Source of the DNA: Doryteuthis pealeii
Taxonomy: Eukaryota > Mollusca > Cephalopoda > Myopsida > Loliginidae
DNA length: 64,000 nucleotides
Direction of reading: 5' to 3'
Assembly: GCA_023376005.1 (NCBI GenBank)
Contig: CM042145.1
Span: 16,967,433-17,031,432 of the forward strand
Made by a program: the position numbers and the translations under genes
Part shown: piece after piece, positions 34,500 to 45,680 of the stretch
Layout of the letters: the number at the start of each line of letters is the position of its first letter
Numbering within the stretch: the stretch's first letter is position 1
The notes under the pieces: model-generated
What the model was told of the DNA's origin: nothing
Databases searched by the model: none
The model's input: only the letters and a program-made list of their open reading frames with translations

Positions 34500-34705
34500 A
34501 AGTACATATATACCAACTCCTCCGCCCTAGCAGAACGTGACACAAGGTCAATTTCTTAAGCGGGGTTTAACAGGTTTAAATTCAAAGTTTCCTTCTCCTA
34601 GACCGGTTGCCTAACTAAGGTTAAAGAGCCCAATCTGTCCTACTGTTTACCCATAGCTAGAGGGAGAGTAGGTGGAGGCATACCTTTCCAAGGGTATTAG
34701 CTATT
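34500..34705 (-). repeat. SINE-A copy, partial
   Basis: Tail ACCAACTCCTCCGCCCTAGC, body CTGTTTACCCATAGCTAGAG, ending at CCAAGGGTATTAGC before the tRNA-like head. Confidence 0.75.
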
Positions 34706-34715
34706 AACTGTATTT

Positions 34716-35556
34716 TTATTCTTTATTTCCTATTTTAACTAAATAGCTAAATTAGGAAAAATTTAGCAATGAAAGTCGGGAATGATGGAAGAGTAAGTTA
34801 CAGTTGTTCTATCTTTCGATTATACCACTTCCCCACTGTTTCAAATCATTTTATCTGCATTCTTACTTAGTTTCGTCAGTCTTTTTAATTTAATGTACTA
34901 TTTTATTACATTAAAATTTAAATTTTTTTGAACAATTTAGATACTTAGGCAGTAATATCTCCTCCACAGAAAACGACGTTAATGCACGTATAGGAAAAAC
35001 ATGGGTCGCTATAAATAAATTATCGATCATATGGAGGTCCAATCTCACAGACAAGTTAAAGAGACAGTTCTTCCAGGCCGTTGTCGTGTCAGTACTGCTG
35101 TATGGCTGCACCACCTGGACCCTAACTAAGCGACTAGAGAATAAACTAGATGGGAGCTGCACAAGAATGCTGCGGGTGATCATGAACAAGACGTGGAAAC
35201 AGCACCCCACGAGAAAACAGCTGTACGGCCACCTACCACATATCACCCAAACCATCCGAGTAAGACGGACAAGACACGCGGGGCACTGCTGGAGAAGCAA
35301 GGACGAACTCATAAGCGACGTCCTCCTGTGGAAGCCAGCACATGGAGAAGCCAGTGTGGGCCGACCAGCAAAAATGTACATTGATCAGCTCTGTGCGGAT
35401 GCAGGATGCTGCATAGAGGACATCCCGAGAATGATGAGTGATAGGGACGGATGGAGAGAGATTGTCATGGATATCCGCTGCACAGAGGACATCCCGAGAA
35501 TGATGATGATGATGATGATGAGAATTTAAATACTCACACACGGAGGGTGCAGATAT
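34716..35556 (+). mobile_element. Helitron right module split by RTE
   Basis: The family right module from about 34716 (TATTTTAACTAAATAGCTAAA) to 34923, then an RTE insertion, then the terminal part from 35523 (AATTTAAATACTC, a hairpin relic CACACGGAGGGTG) to CTAG at 35553-35556 followed by T. The left end is missing. Confidence 0.7.
34924..35522 (+). pseudogene. 5'-truncated RTE element, reverse-transcriptase tail
   Basis: A 3' fragment of an RTE/BovB-like element. The frame from about 35086 to 35515 encodes the C-terminal part beyond the catalytic core: LLYGCTTWTLTKRL, RHAGHCWRSKDELISDVLLW, SVGRPAKMYIDQL and DRDGWREIVMDIR. Upstream, YLGS and SSTENDVNAR words around 34930-35000 extend the same protein. 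The 3' end is an (ATG)n run (35501-35520), typical of RTE elements. AATTTAAAT occurs at 34915-34923 and at 35523-35531, a target-site duplication inside the Helitron module. Confidence 0.8.
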
Positions 35557-35675
35557 TACCTAGTAAAAATAATGTGATATGGCGTAATTGATAAATTATA
35601 TAAATTGTGTGCACCAATTTAGATATATTTTTTATTTATTGTTTGATGTATAAAATGTAGGCTATGTTGTACATA

Positions 35676-35930
35676 TTTACCAACCCCTTCACAAGAGTAG
35701 GATGTGACACAAGGTCAATTCATTTTAATTCAGTGTTTTCCTTCTCCTAGACTGGTTGCATAACAAAAGTTAAAGATTATTATTATCCATAGCTGGAGGG
35801 AGAATAGTTGGATTCATGTCTTTCCCAAGGGTATTAGCGCTATATGAAATGCAAACAGCCTCGTCCCGGATTTGAACCCGTCTTGCCGTGTCCATTTCCC
35901 ACGGGGGTAACCGTTACACCACGCGCCTCC
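35676..35930 (-). repeat. SINE-A copy
   Basis: Tail ACCAACCCCTTCACAAGAG; CCATAGCTGGAGGGAGAAT; head GATTTGAACCCGTCTTG and ACCGTTACACCACGCGCC. The head shows clear B-box and A-box complements. Confidence 0.85.
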
Positions 35931-36517
35931 AGACGTTACGTTATAGCCTGTTTCTTAAATGTTTAACTCATAAGTTACAAGCTCTGATTCTTCGTATCAG
36001 AGAGATCTCATTAAAGCCAGCCTTGAATAATAGAACTTTTTTTGACTTTGGTTTTATTACGCAATTTGGCAGGAAGATCAATTTTTTTTCCTTTTTAGAA
36101 AGAAACTAGAAGTGGCTACCCGGCGTCGCCTGGGTAGAGGGAGTTTTTTTTAAAGTTAGTCTCGCAGATCCATTATTACTTATCGCGAGTGAGATCTTCG
36201 CTGGTTGCCACATAAAAATCCACACGGAAATATATAACAATATAGTAAGAAATTTCCATTCAATTAAAAAAAAGAAGATATAAATGATGCAATATTATAT
36301 TTGAAAGCGAAATTTGAATTTTTAAATATCTTCCCAAATATAAATCAAATCTTCATTATTTTTGCTCAAAAACCAAGCCCTGGTGATATTTAATGTGTAT
36401 ATATATTTACTTTGTCGTTAATTGTTTTATGTTCGAAGTTTCCTCCGGACATACAGATTCACACAACTGCCCTTTATATATGGATAGATAGATTAAACAA
36501 AATTTATGCAAATGATA
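35931..36517. other. Noncoding, AT-rich
   Basis: 36100-36200 contains AGAAGTGGCTACCCGGCGTCGCC, a word also seen in reverse near 41225-41250, so it is part of another interspersed repeat. No gene seen. Confidence 0.4.
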
Positions 36518-36912
36518 AAAAGTAGAGTCGGTGGAGTGGCCAATTGTCGGCATCAGCCGAACATATTGTTTTGCTGATGGTGGAGCCTTACACCAACCGT
36601 CAGATGCATTACCACACAGATCAGACTGTAGTGAGATAACCAATGGCGTGTTATTTACATATGTGTATTACAGTAGGAGATATATAGAGATTGTTTAGAG
36701 GACATAAAATAACTAGCTACGAGAAGCTAAGAGATAGAGCCACGATACGCTCAGAGAATTACTACTATTGCTACAACAAGGAATATGAAACTACAAATCA
36801 CAACACAGACTACCCAAGCTGTGCTGCCCCTGCTCTGAGTTAGTGAGGACAGTATCGAACCCGGAACCTCACGATTCATAGGCGGATGCATTACCGACTA
36901 AATCGGCCCTCA
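36518..36912 (-). repeat. SINE-B copy with internal insertion
   Basis: Tail part 36530-36640 (GTGGCCAATTGTCGGCATCAG) and head part 36810-36912 (GTATCGAACCCGGAACC, TTACCGACTAAATCGGCCC) are separated by about 170 bp of unrelated sequence. Confidence 0.65.
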
Positions 36913-36937
36913 CATTTGAAATAAAGTGTTAAGGCGT

Positions 36938-37545
36938 TGATTTTTGGTTTGGTCTGTTTTGTTTTACGGCATATCAACCTCAGTGGGTCATTTAATGCCG
37001 ACAAAGTTTTGAAAAATTCATTCTTAATGGATACTCAACATTTTTTATAAACACATTTTTCTATTTAACCCATAGATGGGACCCTAACAGGTACTACCAC
37101 TCCGGGTCAGAGTTGATAAGGGAGCAGTGGTGATAAAGGGGTGCTCCACATTCCCCAAACCTCTAGAACTGGAACCTCACCATCAAATAGAATTTAATGT
37201 TATTCCTAGGACATGAAGACCTTCAGCCACCGCCTTCTAGCAACCATATGATAAAAAGGGTTGGGGCTTGCCACAAGGCCAATGCGGTTGGGGCAATCAT
37301 ATAGGTGCTAGGGTTTGACATGACCAGCCGATTGATTGGAGGGGGCCTCTCTGACCACCCGTCTAGCCTAAATAAGGGTCTAAGTGGAGTGTTGCATGTC
37401 ATGGTCTGCTCATCCACCAGGATTCCGTCTTTAAGCATCCCGCATCGCCACTCACGACCAACAGGTGGCCCATTTGGGGGGTCTTACCCCTCTGCAGAGG
37501 TGCAGTTGGTGTATTCTAAAGCCCCGGTCGGCAGGGATTGTTGAT
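36938..37545 (-). repeat. Repeat C copy
   Basis: Near full length, same landmarks as 5218-5830. It abuts the SINE-B head. Confidence 0.8.
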
Positions 37546-37689
37546 TTTGGGGACTCTTAAGAAAACAAATATTTTTTCAACGGAAATTAATAAAATTCAT
37601 TTGAAGTAAACAATTCAAGGTGGAAAATGTTGATTTTTGGGATTCGCCAATATAAGTAACAATTAAAAAATAAGACCAATATTGTGTTC

Positions 37690-38281
37690 ACAATGTCGGA
37701 TGGGGCAAAAGAATAACCGACTGCACCTCTGCAGAGAGGTAAAAATCCCCCCCCCCCCGCAATGGGGACACCTGTTGGCCGTGAGTGGTTATCCGTGATG
37801 CTTCAGGATGGAATCCATGTGGCTGAGCAGTCAATGACAAGTAACATACCACTTTGGCACTTAAAGGCCTCCCTCTGATTAATTGGCTGGTCACGTCAAG
37901 CCCTAGCACCTATATGATTGTCTCGACCCTATTGCACTTATAGCGCAATAGGGTCGAGACAATTATCCCCAATCCTTTTTATCATATGTGTGCTAGAAGG
38001 CGGTGGCTGAGGGTCTTAGTGTCCTGGGTATGACGTTAAACTGCATCCCGTGGTGAACTTCCAATTCTGGAGCTCTAGGGAGTGTGGAGTACCTCTTCAT
38101 TGCCATTACTCCCAGGTTCACTCTGTCCCGGAGTGGTAGTACCTGTTGGGGTCCCATCTATGGGTTAAATACATTAGAAATGAGTTTAAAACTGTGTTTA
38201 AAAATGAGATTAAAATCTTTCTTTTTTGAATACCCAACAAGAATGAATAAAATAAAAAACGTGTTCAGCATAAAATAACCC
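37690..38281 (+). repeat. Repeat C copy, opposite orientation
   Basis: Starts CGACTGCACCTCTGCAGAG and ends with the shared tail ATAAAATAACCCAA. Contains the perfect hairpin described next and C and T homopolymers. Confidence 0.75.
37917..37963. repeat. Perfect 19-bp hairpin
   Basis: ATTGTCTCGACCCTATTGC at 37917-37935 and its exact reverse complement at 37945-37963 with a 9-base loop. The other repeat C copies lack it at this position. Confidence 0.95.
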
Positions 38282-38470
38282 AAGTGTCTGTATCTTGTCA
38301 TGTATGTCATGTTCCACATGCTCAGACAATAAAGTCTGTATTGTTGTTATATTGTACTTCTTTATTAGGATTTATTTATGTATATATTTACCTACGTTAT
38401 AAGGTTACTCTGTGCCTTCTAACATACTATAAGAACCACACATTCAATTCTTAAAAACTTTTATATTTTT
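38282..38470 (+). repeat. LTR-like 3' fragment
   Basis: TGTCTGTATCTTGTCATGTA, AATAAAGTCTGTATTG and TTCTAACATACTATAAGAAC match the last third of the LTR-like repeats at 51.2-52.2 kb, polyadenylation signal included. Confidence 0.55.
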
Positions 38471-38473
38471 TCA

Positions 38474-38706
38474 GGTCACTTAACACAGATTCTCAAAGAT
38501 ACGTGGTTCAAAGTTAACTGACCTGAAAAAATGTAAAAGTTTTTAAATAAAATAACTAGTGCATTATATCTTTTATTCATTAATATATCAACACTGAAAA
38601 TTTCATTAAATTCGGTTAATTCCCTGATTTTTGGTATTTTTTTTCTTTCGGCGGGGTGACATACAATGGCGGAATTTAGGTCCATTAAGTTCGCTTTAAC
38701 CATATT
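38474..38706 (+). repeat. Repeat E copy
   Basis: Shares over 200 bp with 53455-53670: CTCAAAGATACGTGGTTCAA, GTAAAAGTTTTTAAATAAA, TCAACACTGAAAATTTCATT and TCTTTCGGCGGGGTGACAT. Confidence 0.75.
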
Positions 38707-39089
38707 TTTTTGGTGGGAGGAGGGAAACAAAATTTAGAATTTGGCCTTAAGTTATCAAAGGCCGTCAACACGGCGAACGGCAAGTACATTTGAAATTGCC
38801 TGTCCCTTTATTTATTTATTTTTTTGTATTTATTGTGTTTTGTTAAAATAAAACCCAGCAAAAATATAACAAGTGGTAAAAATTTGGGTGCTAGACCCCC
38901 CACCCCCACTCTGCACACACACACACCTGGCTGCTACGACCCTGAAATCAGAAATGAGTTCCTTTCTTTAGAAAAAAATATTAAAAAATAACAATAATGA
39001 TTGGCAATCTGATCACTGGTCACTTAGCCTAGGGCGCTAATTCATGCAGCGTGTCTTGCACGGGAATAACAGTAATTCTTTGAAATAAT
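38707..39089. other. Unassigned noncoding
   Basis: No feature recognised. Confidence 0.4.
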
Positions 39090-39093
39090 AGAG

Positions 39094-39707
39094 AACTGGT
39101 TTGGTTTGGTTTGGTTTGTTTTACGGCATATCAACCTCAGTGGGTCATTTAATGCCGATAAAGTTTTGAAATAAATCAATTCTTAATGGATAATACAATT
39201 TTTTTATAAATACATTTTTCTATTTAACCCATAGATGGGACCCTAACAGGTACTACCACTCCGGCTCAGAGTGGACCAGGGAGCAATGGTGATGAAGGGG
39301 TGCTCCACATTCCCCAAACCTCCAAAACTGGAACCTCACCATCAGATAGAGTTTAACGTCATTCCCAGGACATGTAGACCCACAGCCACCGCCTTCTAGC
39401 ACCCATATGATAAAAAGGGGTTGGGGCTTGCCATAAGGGCAATAGGGTTGGGAAAATCATATAGGTGCTAGGGCTTGACGTGACCAGCCGATTGATCGGA
39501 GGGGGCCTCTCCGACTGCCTGTCTAGCCCAAGAAAGGGCCAAAGTGGAGTATTGCATGTCATGAACTGCTCATCCACCTGGGCTCTATCCTTAAGCATCA
39601 CGGGTCGCCACCCACGGCCAACAGGTGGCCCCATTGGGGGAGTCTTACCCGTCTGCAGAGGTGCAGTCGGTGCATTCTAACGCCCCAGCCGACAGGGCGG
39701 TAATAGA
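39094..39707 (-). repeat. Repeat C copy
   Basis: The best-preserved full-length copy, very close to the one at 5218-5830, with a (GGTTT)n tail side at 39094 and the head end at 39707. Confidence 0.85.
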
Positions 39708-40038
39708 GAACTGTCTGTATTACAAATGAAATAACTTTTCATCTTCTTTTTTTTAAATTCTACAGGGAAAATATAGATTAATTAAATCTTTTTTTTCTTA
39801 TTTTTTTAAAATTTTTTTACTTAGTTTTTTTTTTATTTGGGTCTGAAAATTCTGTCATCGCAGTTTTATATAAGTTATATTCTTCTTTGCTTTGATATTT
39901 TTTTTCTCTTGGATTTCTTTCTTTATTGTATTTTGTGAAATTAGAACCCTGTAAAAATATTACAAGTGGTAAAATTGTTTGTGGGGTGGCCAGAGACAAA
40001 GGCCTCACCGGCTGCTACGACCCTGTAATCTATACATA

Positions 40039-40940
40039 TAGGGTGTTCGGGATAAATTTGACATACTTATATTAGGTTATTTTTCTCCGTAGGTTGGAGG
40101 TATTGACGCACACTACGCATCATTTAAAAGCTTAGACCCTTCTTTATTTATATACGTGATGACATATAGAATGGATGACAGGAACCCACCTGAATCATGG
40201 AAGAGAATAACTTGTATCATGATGATCTGCGCCGGCCATCAAAACAAGGAGATTATGGTTGCTGCCCAATGCTCCCTGAACACTATAAAAATAATTAGGC
40301 ATGAACTGGAAAATTGCAATGGAGACTACGAGGCTGTTGCTAAAAGAAAGCAACATAACAGACGATTTGATTGCGTTCGTACTGCAGAATTCCTAAACAA
40401 TCTACAGAAAAAAGTGTTGGATGACCCTCAGATACCTACATGGAGTTTCTAAACACTGTAGTCAAGCCCCAGTTAACAAAGCTAGCCAATGGTAGGTCAT
40501 ATGTATGGCAGCAGGATTCAGCCCCTGTCACACCTCAGGGAAAAGTAAAAAAGGGTTGTCGGCTAATTTTTACGACTACACCAGTCCCAATGTTTGGCCT
40601 CCGAACTCCCCAGATCTTAACCCCATGGATTATTCTGTATGGGGTACTGTTGAGAAAGACGCTAATCGCTATGCCAGTACTACAAAAGCCCAGTTAATCG
40701 ACAGAATTATGGTACTTTTTGAGACCCTTCACAGGGAAACTGTAACATCAGCTTGCTCCAGGTTCCGGAGCAGGATTAAGGCTGTGATCGACGCTAATGG
40801 CGGTTATTTTGAGTGAAACTTGTTGACAGTAGTGTAATTTCCATGCCTGTTGAATATCTTTACAATCCATTAAATTTTGTAGTTACCAAGCACTTTTTCT
40901 TTTTCCTTATGAAACTGTCAATTTTCTCCCGAACATCCTG
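40039..40940 (+). mobile_element. Mariner-like transposon, internally deleted
   Basis: Imperfect terminal inverted repeats of about 30 bp (left TAGGGTGTTCGGGATAAATT; right reverse complement CAGGATGTTCGGGAGAAAAT) flanked by TA dinucleotides, the Tc1/mariner target site. Transposase relic: 40156-40440 gives the N-terminal helix-turn-helix part (VAAQCSLNTIKIIRHELE), then a sharp jump to the C-terminal half (MEFLNTVVKPQLTKLA, WQQDSAP, NSPDLNPMDYSVWG, SRFRSRIKAVIDANGGYFE). The jump removes the middle, including the first catalytic Asp. A frameshift near 40530 splits the rest. The second and third acidic residues are about 37 residues apart, suggesting a DD37D-like type. Not autonomous. Confidence 0.85.
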
Positions 40941-41505
40941 TATAAAGGGCAGTTGCGCGTGTGTATGTATGTATGTATGTATGTATGTCCGGATGAAACA
41001 ACGAAAATAAAACAATTAACAACAAAGTAAATAAATATACACATTAAAAATCACTGGTTTTTGCTTTTTGTGCTAAAATTATGAAGATTAGATTTATATT
41101 CGAAGATATTTAAAAATTAAACTATACATAAAAATAGCATTAAAAACTTCTACTTAAAAATGTCCAGCATTTGTAAATCTCAAAAGTAAACAAATCAATA
41201 CACAAGGCCCCCCCACCTCTACCCAGGTGATGCTGGGTATCCGCTTCTAGTCATCAAATAAAGGATTTCTTTAAATTCCCCTTAAATGATTCTGGCAATT
41301 ATTGGGTATAGAAAACAAAAAACCGAAGAAGGCGGTTCCCGCACTTTCTTGAAACCATTTTAAAGATCCGCCTTAAATTTTCTCCTTTTCTTGGTACAAG
41401 ATGGACGCAGCAAGCTGATTTGTTAAAAGCAATTGCTTACTCCTCCTTCATGTTTATTTTTGTTTGAGTAAAAATGGAAAAGACAAACAAAACAAATCGT
41501 TTTTG
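40941..41505. other. Noncoding, (TATG)n run
   Basis: A (TATG)n microsatellite at 40963-40987, then AT-rich sequence. 41210-41260 has the reverse of the GCTACCCGGCGTCGCCTGGG-type word from 36.1 kb. No gene seen. Confidence 0.5.
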
Positions 41506-41509
41506 AAAA

Positions 41510-41999
41510 TTAATTTTGTCTTTTCCTTTCTTTTATTTTTATTTCATTCTTTACATTTTTCTAATTTTCATCATTCTCTTAAAATTTCAAATCGTCTGCC
41601 TTCTTCTTCTTCTTCTTCTTCTTCTTCTTCTTCTTCTTCTTCTTCTTCTTCTTCTTTTTTCTCTTTTTTTTGTCATCTCTTTTCTTCTTTTTTTTCATTT
41701 ACTTTCCTTTTTTCCTTCATCTTCCTCCAATTGCCCACCTTCTCTTTCTTACATCTTTTATTATCCCCTTTAAACTTCTTTCTTTTCTTCTCTCTATTTC
41801 TTCATTTTTCTTTCTTTTCTTTTTTCTTTCTTTCTTTTATTGTAATTTTTATTTTCTTTCTTTCCTTTTTCTCTCTAATTTTCTTTTCTTTCCTTTTCTT
41901 TCTTTCTTTGCTTTATATGATTTCGTTTTCTTTCTTTCTTTCTTTCTTTCTTTTTTTTTCCTTTTTTTCTCTTCTTTTATTTCTTTATGATTTTCCTTT

Positions 42000-42039
<40 letters not shown>

Positions 42040-42186
42040 GTTTTCCTTTTTTTCCTCTTCTTTTATTTCTGAATGATTTTCCTCTGTTTTCTTTCTTTCT
42101 TTCTTTCTTTCCTTTTTTTTCTCTTCTTTTATTTCTTTATGATTTTCATTTTCTTTATTTCTTTACTTTTATTTCTTTAGGATTTT

Positions 42187-42222
<36 letters not shown>

Positions 42223-42315
42223 TCCTTTTTTTTCTCTTCTTTTATTTCTGAATGATTTTCCTCTGTTTTCTTTCTTTCGTTCGTTCTTTCTTTCTTTCTT
42301 TCTTTCTTTCTTTTG
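41510..42315. repeat. Long polypyrimidine tract
   Basis: About 800 bases almost purely T and C on the plus strand: (CTT)n at 41600-41658, then many (TTTC)n blocks, with a recurring larger unit around TTCCTTTTTTTCTCTTCTTTTATTTC (near 41960, 42040, 42110 and 42225). Open frames across it (Phe/Ser/Leu-rich plus, Lys/Arg/Glu-rich minus) are artefacts. Confidence 0.95.
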
Positions 42316-42912
42316 ATTACTTATCCGTTTCCACACTTTTTTTATCTTCTTCCTTCTCATTCATAAATAATTCCATAATTCACTTTCTCATTTAACCCAC
42401 CCCTTTAAAACCACCCCTTTAAGCCACCCCTTTAAACCCACCCCATTAAAAAATCTACTCATGTTATTTTGTCATCTCCTTTTCATAGTCATCTCTTCCC
42501 TAGAAAAACAAAAATCTACCCCTTCCTTGACAGTAATAGGTAGGGGTGTGCGTTAAACGTCACCCTATTTGCATAAAAATAAAGCTGCTTTCCTCTGACC
42601 GTTCCATACGTTTGACAGCAGCCAGACAGATCACTTTGCAAGTAAGTCTCGTCTGCCTATTTTTCCCCAATTCGTTTTTTTTTATTATTGTTGTTGTGTT
42701 TCCTTTTGCTGTTGCAGATTTCATATTTGTTTGCCATTATCCAAAAGAGATTCTGATGGAAATATTTTTTTTTTCTCGCTATGGTCGAACCAAATGCAAT
42801 TAAATAGAGCAATTTGCTGGGAGATGTCTTGAAAAAATATTGTAAAGAAGTTGGATTTAAAGCGCGTATTTTATCTCCATTCTCTTCTCAAAACGATGAT
42901 ATGGTTATAAAA
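42316..42912. other. Noncoding with short CCACCCCTTTAAA repeats
   Basis: 42396-42450 has four copies of a ~13-15 bp unit around CCACCCCTTTAAA. No gene seen. Confidence 0.5.

Positions 42913-42913
<1 letters not shown>

Positions 42914-43000
<87 letters not shown>
42914..43000. repeat. (CA)n(TA)n microsatellite
   Basis: CA passing into TA, the same arrangement as at 27527-27605. A second (TA)n lies at 43152-43198, and between them 43055-43100 has the TTTCGGTTACATTGAACCTTCATCAGG word. Confidence 0.95.
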
Positions 43001-43004
<4 letters not shown>

Positions 43005-43150
43005 AAAATTTGAAAAAACAAGTGTTCTGAAAATGGGATGAATTTAATAATCGATGTTTAAAACATTTCGGTTACATTGAACCTTCATCAGGATGTCTCT
43101 TGGGGTGAAGAAAATGATGGATGTTTTTATATGTGACATATAAATGTGAC

Positions 43151-43200
<50 letters not shown>

Positions 43201-43203
43201 GTT

Positions 43204-43495
43204 AATATATATTTACCAACCCCTCCGCACAAGCAGGATGTGACACAAGGTCAATTTCTTAAGCGGAGTTTAAAAGGTTTGAATTCAGAGTTTTCCTTCT
43301 TCTAGACTGGTCACCTAGCTAAGGTTAGAGCCCAGTCAACTCTACTATTTACCCATAGCTTGGAGAGAGAATTGGATTCATACCTTTCCCAAGGGTATTA
43401 GCGCTATGTGAAATGCAAACAGCCTCGTCAAGGATTTGAACTCGGGTCGACGAGTCCATTTCCTACGACTCTAACCATTACACCACTCACGTCCG
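43204..43495 (-). repeat. SINE-A copy, full length
   Basis: Tail ACCAACCCCTCCGCACAAGC preceded by (TA)n; complete body; head with GATTTGAACTCGGGTCGACG and CTAACCATTACACCACTCACG (A-box and B-box complements). Confidence 0.85.
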
Positions 43496-43550
43496 TATAT
43501 ACACGGCATAATATAATCGTATTATATACGAGTATATATGTAATACACAT

Positions 43551-44113
43551 ATCATCATCATCATCATGTCGCGCTATTAGCACGGATATCCATGACAATC
43601 TCTCGCCAACCTTTCCTATCATTCATTTTCCCAGGGAGGTCCTCTGCGTAGCAACCTGCATCTTTGCTTAGTTGGTCAATGTAGGTCCTTGCTGGGCGGC
43701 CCACACTAGCATGTCCGTGTGTTGGCTTCCACAGGAGAACGTCACTTATGAGCTCATCCTTGCTTCTCCAGCAGTGCCCGGCATGTCTTGTCCGTCTCAC
43801 TCGAATGGTTTGTGAGATGGGGGGCAGGTGGCCATATAGCTGTTTCGTCGTGGGGTGCTGCTTCCACGATTTATTCAGGACTGCACGCAGCATTCTTGTG
43901 CAGCTCCCATCCAGCTTATTCTCAAGGCGCCTCGTTAGGGTCCATGTGGTGCATCCGTACAGCAACACTGATACAACCACCGCCTGGAAGAATTGTCGCT
44001 TTAGCTTGTCAGTGAGATCGGATTTCCATATTACTGATAATTTGTTTGTGGCCGACCACGCTTTTCCTATTCGTGTATTTACATCGCTTTCTGTGGACAG
44101 GATATTACCACCT
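43551..44113 (-). pseudogene. 5'-truncated RTE element, reverse-transcriptase tail
   Basis: Minus-strand frame 43980-43564 encodes the same tail as at 35.1 kb, intact over ~138 codons: LLYGCTTWTLTRRL, GHCWRSKDELISDVLLWKP, SVGRPARTYIDQL and DRKGWREIVMDIRA. It is 5'-truncated around 44113 with a (CAT)n (ATG on the sense strand) 3' end at 43552-43566. It is flanked by a perfect 19-bp inverted repeat (43517-43535 versus 44114-44132), unusual for a retroposed copy. Confidence 0.8.
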
Positions 44114-44154
44114 ATACTCGTATATAATACGACTCTATATTAGTAGGGGTTGTA

Positions 44155-44475
44155 GACCAATATTGTATGTGTCCTGGGTGTGACGTTAAACTGTGTCTAA
44201 TGGTGAAGTTCCAATTTTGGCTCTGTGGAGTGTTAAGTACTCCTTCATCGCCATTACTCCCATGTCCACTCTGGTCCGGAGTGGTAGTATCTGTTAGGGT
44301 ACCATTTATGGGTTAAATAGAAAAAAAATGAGTTTTTAAAAAAATTGTTAAAAAAATTGAGTTTAAAAAAAATCTTGAATACCCTTCAAGCATGAATAGA
44401 AAGAAAAAAAACGTCTTCAGCATAAAATAACCCAACAAGGTTTGACATGCCGTAAAATCCAACAAACCAATCTAA
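44155..44475 (+). repeat. Repeat C-family short copy
   Basis: GTGTCCTGGGTGTGACGTTAA, CTGGTCCGGAGTGGTAGTAT and the tail AAAATAACCCAACAAGG.. TGACATGCCGTAAAATCC. Confidence 0.7.
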
Positions 44476-44521
44476 ACCAAATCAATATTGTATGCCAAAA
44501 ATGTACCACCCCTTAGAACAG

Positions 44522-44755
44522 CCGGGTTAGCTCAGTTGGTAGAGCGTTCGGCTAGAAACCACAAGATTCCTAGTTCGATACCGGTCCCCGCCAACTCAGC
44601 GTATGAGTAGCACAGGGATCTGTGCGGTAAAGTAAGGAGCTGATGGTAGGTGTGGCGCTCCACCTAAGATGCTAAAACAATCTTGGTCTAGCACTATGAA
44701 AGGGAATAGACTGACTGGCTGATACCGACTTTAGGCCGCCCCGTCGACTTTACTT
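44522..44755 (+). repeat. SINE-B copy
   Basis: A-box GTTAGCTCAGTTGGTAGAGC, B-box AGTTCGATACC, body GCCAACTCAGCGTATGAGTA, AGGTGTGGCGCTCCACCTAA. Well preserved head. Confidence 0.85.
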
Positions 44756-44983
44756 TTTACCGCGGTACACTAGCGTACCGTGAAGCTTCCGTGGTTTGTG
44801 CTGTGAGTGTTGAGGACAGTTGATCACCCTCTTATATTTTTATTCTATTACTTTGATATTTTTTTTTGTTTTAATTAAATATTTTTGTTTTAATTATGCA
44901 ACACCTGTAGCACATTTTCACTATTTCTTTTCTTTTAAAATTTAAATGATAAAATAATTATATGTTTATATACTGATGGTATC
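44756..44983. other. AT-rich spacer
   Basis: Nothing recognised. Confidence 0.4.
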
Positions 44984-45680
44984 ATCATCATCATCATCAT
45001 CATCATGTGCAGTTAGCACGGATATCCATGACAATCTCTTGCCAACCTTCTCTATCATTCATTGCCCCTGGAGGTCCTCTGTGTAGCATTCAGTATCCAC
45101 ACAGTGCTGGTCAATGTAGGTCCTTGCTGGGCGGCCCACATTAGCATGTCCATGTGCTGGTTTCCACAGGAGAAAATCACTTATGATTTCGTCCTTGTTC
45201 CTCCAGCAGTGTCCAGCATGTCTTGTCCGTCTCACTCGGATGGTCTGTTACAAGCTGCTCCCTTGTGGAGTGCTGTTTCCACGACTTGTTCAAGACCGCA
45301 CGCAGCATTCTTGTGCAGCTCCCATCTATCTTATTCCCAAGGCGCCTCGTTAGGGTCCAAGTGGTGCAGTCATACAGCAGCACTGATACAACCACAGCTT
45401 GGAAGAATTGTCTTTTTAACTTGTCAGTGAGATTGGATTTCCATATGACTGATAATCTGTTTATAGCCGATCATGCCTTTCCTATTCGTGCAATAACATC
45501 GCTTTCCGTGGAAGAGATATTACTACCTAGGTATGTGAATTGTTCTACTGGCTTATCGTCGAGCGATAAAACTGAGTACATGTGTTTCAAAAATAAACTC
45601 GATGGTGGTATATGTCGATCAATTTATTGCCCAGCTCCCTGTGCCGTGAGATGAAAAACTCTGCCTTAGGGTCGTTAATA
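44984..45680 (-). pseudogene. RTE element fragment with internal deletion
   Basis: Reverse copy starting at (CAT)n (44984-45005, the RTE 3' end). Encodes the same tail with frameshifts and a missing stretch around 45240-45265 relative to the 43.6-kb copy. It extends further upstream than the others, to about 45680 (CTTATCGTCGAGCGATAAAA, GTTTCAAAAATAAACTCGAT). Confidence 0.7.

Noticed and set aside
41464..42072. A 202-codon Phe/Ser/Leu-rich frame that looks like a membrane protein
   Set aside because: It is a translation of the polypyrimidine tract; hydrophobicity comes from TTT, TTC and CTT codons.
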